40,989 nucleotides of DNA from Zoogloea sp. (GTDB lineage Bacteria; Pseudomonadota; Gammaproteobacteria; Burkholderiales; Rhodocyclaceae). The position numbers and the translations under genes were made by a program. The notes under the pieces were generated by a model. That model saw nothing but the letters and a program-made list of their open reading frames with translations. It was not told the origin of the DNA and ran no database searches. This document shows positions 40,661-40,989 of the stretch, in pieces (the first letter of the stretch is position 1; each line of letters opens with the position of its first letter). Where the stretch lies: assembly GCA_023150095.1 (NCBI GenBank), contig JAKLLO010000021.1, positions 1-40,989 on the forward strand. The letters run 5' to 3'.

Positions 40661-40724
40661 TGAGAATGATTCGCAATATATGCGTGCTGCGACAGAAAGT
40701 AAACGAGAACAATTCTCATGTATG
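40661..40724 (-). promoter_or_regulatory. Promoter with two Fur-box-like sites upstream of the DUF2325 operon
   Basis: On the minus strand TTTACT (40698-40703) and TATATT (40675-40680) are separated by exactly 17 bases, a good sigma-70 promoter. A Fur-box-like sequence (TGAGAATGATTCGCA on the plus strand, 40661-40675) overlaps the -10, and GAGAA-N3-TTCTC (40705-40717) overlaps just upstream of the -35. Both resemble the GATAATGATAATCATTATC Fur consensus. This would repress the operon when iron is plentiful. Confidence 0.65.
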
Positions 40725-40784
40725 CCTTGCGGGCAGCTTGAATGGATCTGGCGCCTTGCGTCGCTGGTGGGCGGTAAACGCACT

Positions 40785-40820
40785 GCGGGGCGTGCCCCGG
40801 TTTCCCGGAACACGCCCCGC
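40785..40820 (-). terminator. Long hairpin after the histone-H1-like gene
   Basis: GCGGGGCGTG pairs with CACGCCCCGC over 10 bp, with a short inner CCGG hairpin around GAAA. It lies 23 bases past the stop at 40843 on the minus strand. A short T-run (GTTT) follows about 11 bases later, so it is a likely terminator. Confidence 0.75.
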
Positions 40821-40842
40821 GAGGCTGGGCGACCTGGCTGGC

Positions 40843-40989
40843 TTACTTGGCGCCGGCAGCAGGCGCGGCAGCGGGGGTGGCGGCAGCGGCGGCAGCCGGT
40901 GCGGCTTCGGCCTTCTTCGCGGCGTGCTTGGCAGTCTTCGCGGCCTTGTGGGCCTTCTTCACGGCCTTCGGTGCTTCAGCCTTGGCCGG
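40843..40989 (-). CDS. Lys/Ala-rich histone-H1-like protein, C-terminal part only
   Basis: The minus strand encodes the last 48 residues of a protein before TAA at 40843; the rest lies outside the window. They contain repeated AAK/KKA units (PKAVKKAHKAAKTAKHAAKKAE) followed by an Ala/Pro-rich end (APAAAAAATPAAAPAAGAK). This is the composition of bacterial histone-H1-like DNA-binding proteins, which condense DNA. Phasin or another Ala-rich protein cannot be excluded without the N-terminus. Confidence 0.6.
   Translation of the reverse strand, partial: PAKAEAPKAVKKAHKAAKTAKHAAKKAEAAPAAAAAATPAAAPAAGAK

Overview
This is a GC-rich window with short intergenic gaps and typical betaproteobacterial neighbours, most likely from the Rhodocyclales (Azospira/Azonexus/Dechloromonas-like). 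That placement is inferred from gene content: the divergent exoA-pyrE pair, a very large DUF3683-type FAD/Fe-S dehydrogenase, a DUF2325 gene, and the ilvA, rsmB and mscL types. Two perfect parS sites near the left end suggest the window lies close to the chromosome replication origin. I see no rRNA, tRNA, insertion sequence, prophage or CRISPR array.

Left part (1-7388), all on the minus strand: partial rsmB, a spermidine-synthase-like gene whose start sits inside a parS site, a sirtuin overlapping trans-aconitate methyltransferase (tam), a small membrane protein, an orphan histidine kinase with an unrecognised N-terminal sensor, and ilvA. Divergent from ilvA is a RidA-family gene, which fits because RidA removes the reactive enamine/imine that IlvA releases. 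An inverted pair of REP-like hairpins precedes the 1300-residue dehydrogenase.

Middle (12 kb-25.5 kb): two lipoprotein genes, one with an internal duplication; a secreted beta-carbonic anhydrase; a corrinoid/tetrapyrrole cluster (CobL-like protein with a long disordered N-terminus and eroded SAM motifs, then cobA and cbiA); fumC; a PLP aminotransferase divergent from a MarR regulator with two matching palindromes between them; hpt and a yqjD-yqjE-yqjK membrane-protein operon; exoA divergent from pyrE; and a secreted coiled-coil protein. The only long gap (25545-25938) holds a long perfect inverted repeat and may encode a structured RNA leader of a metallo-beta-lactamase-fold hydrolase.

Right part (26.6 kb-end): an envelope-sensing set (OmpR-type regulator, LysM/FecR protein, CHASE2 histidine kinase) with mscL inserted on the other strand, an AsmA-like protein, a nitronate-monooxygenase-like flavoprotein, a compact cheY-cheC-diguanylate cyclase operon behind a FliA-like promoter, an MFS transporter, a two-gene DUF2325 operon behind a promoter with Fur-box-like sequences, and the C-terminus of a histone-H1-like Lys/Ala-rich protein.

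The strongest candidates for new biology are the cheY-cheC-GGDEF operon, the degenerate CobL-like protein with its tail, the iron-linked DUF2325 operon, the structured leader at 25795-25916, and the parS-embedded start codon.
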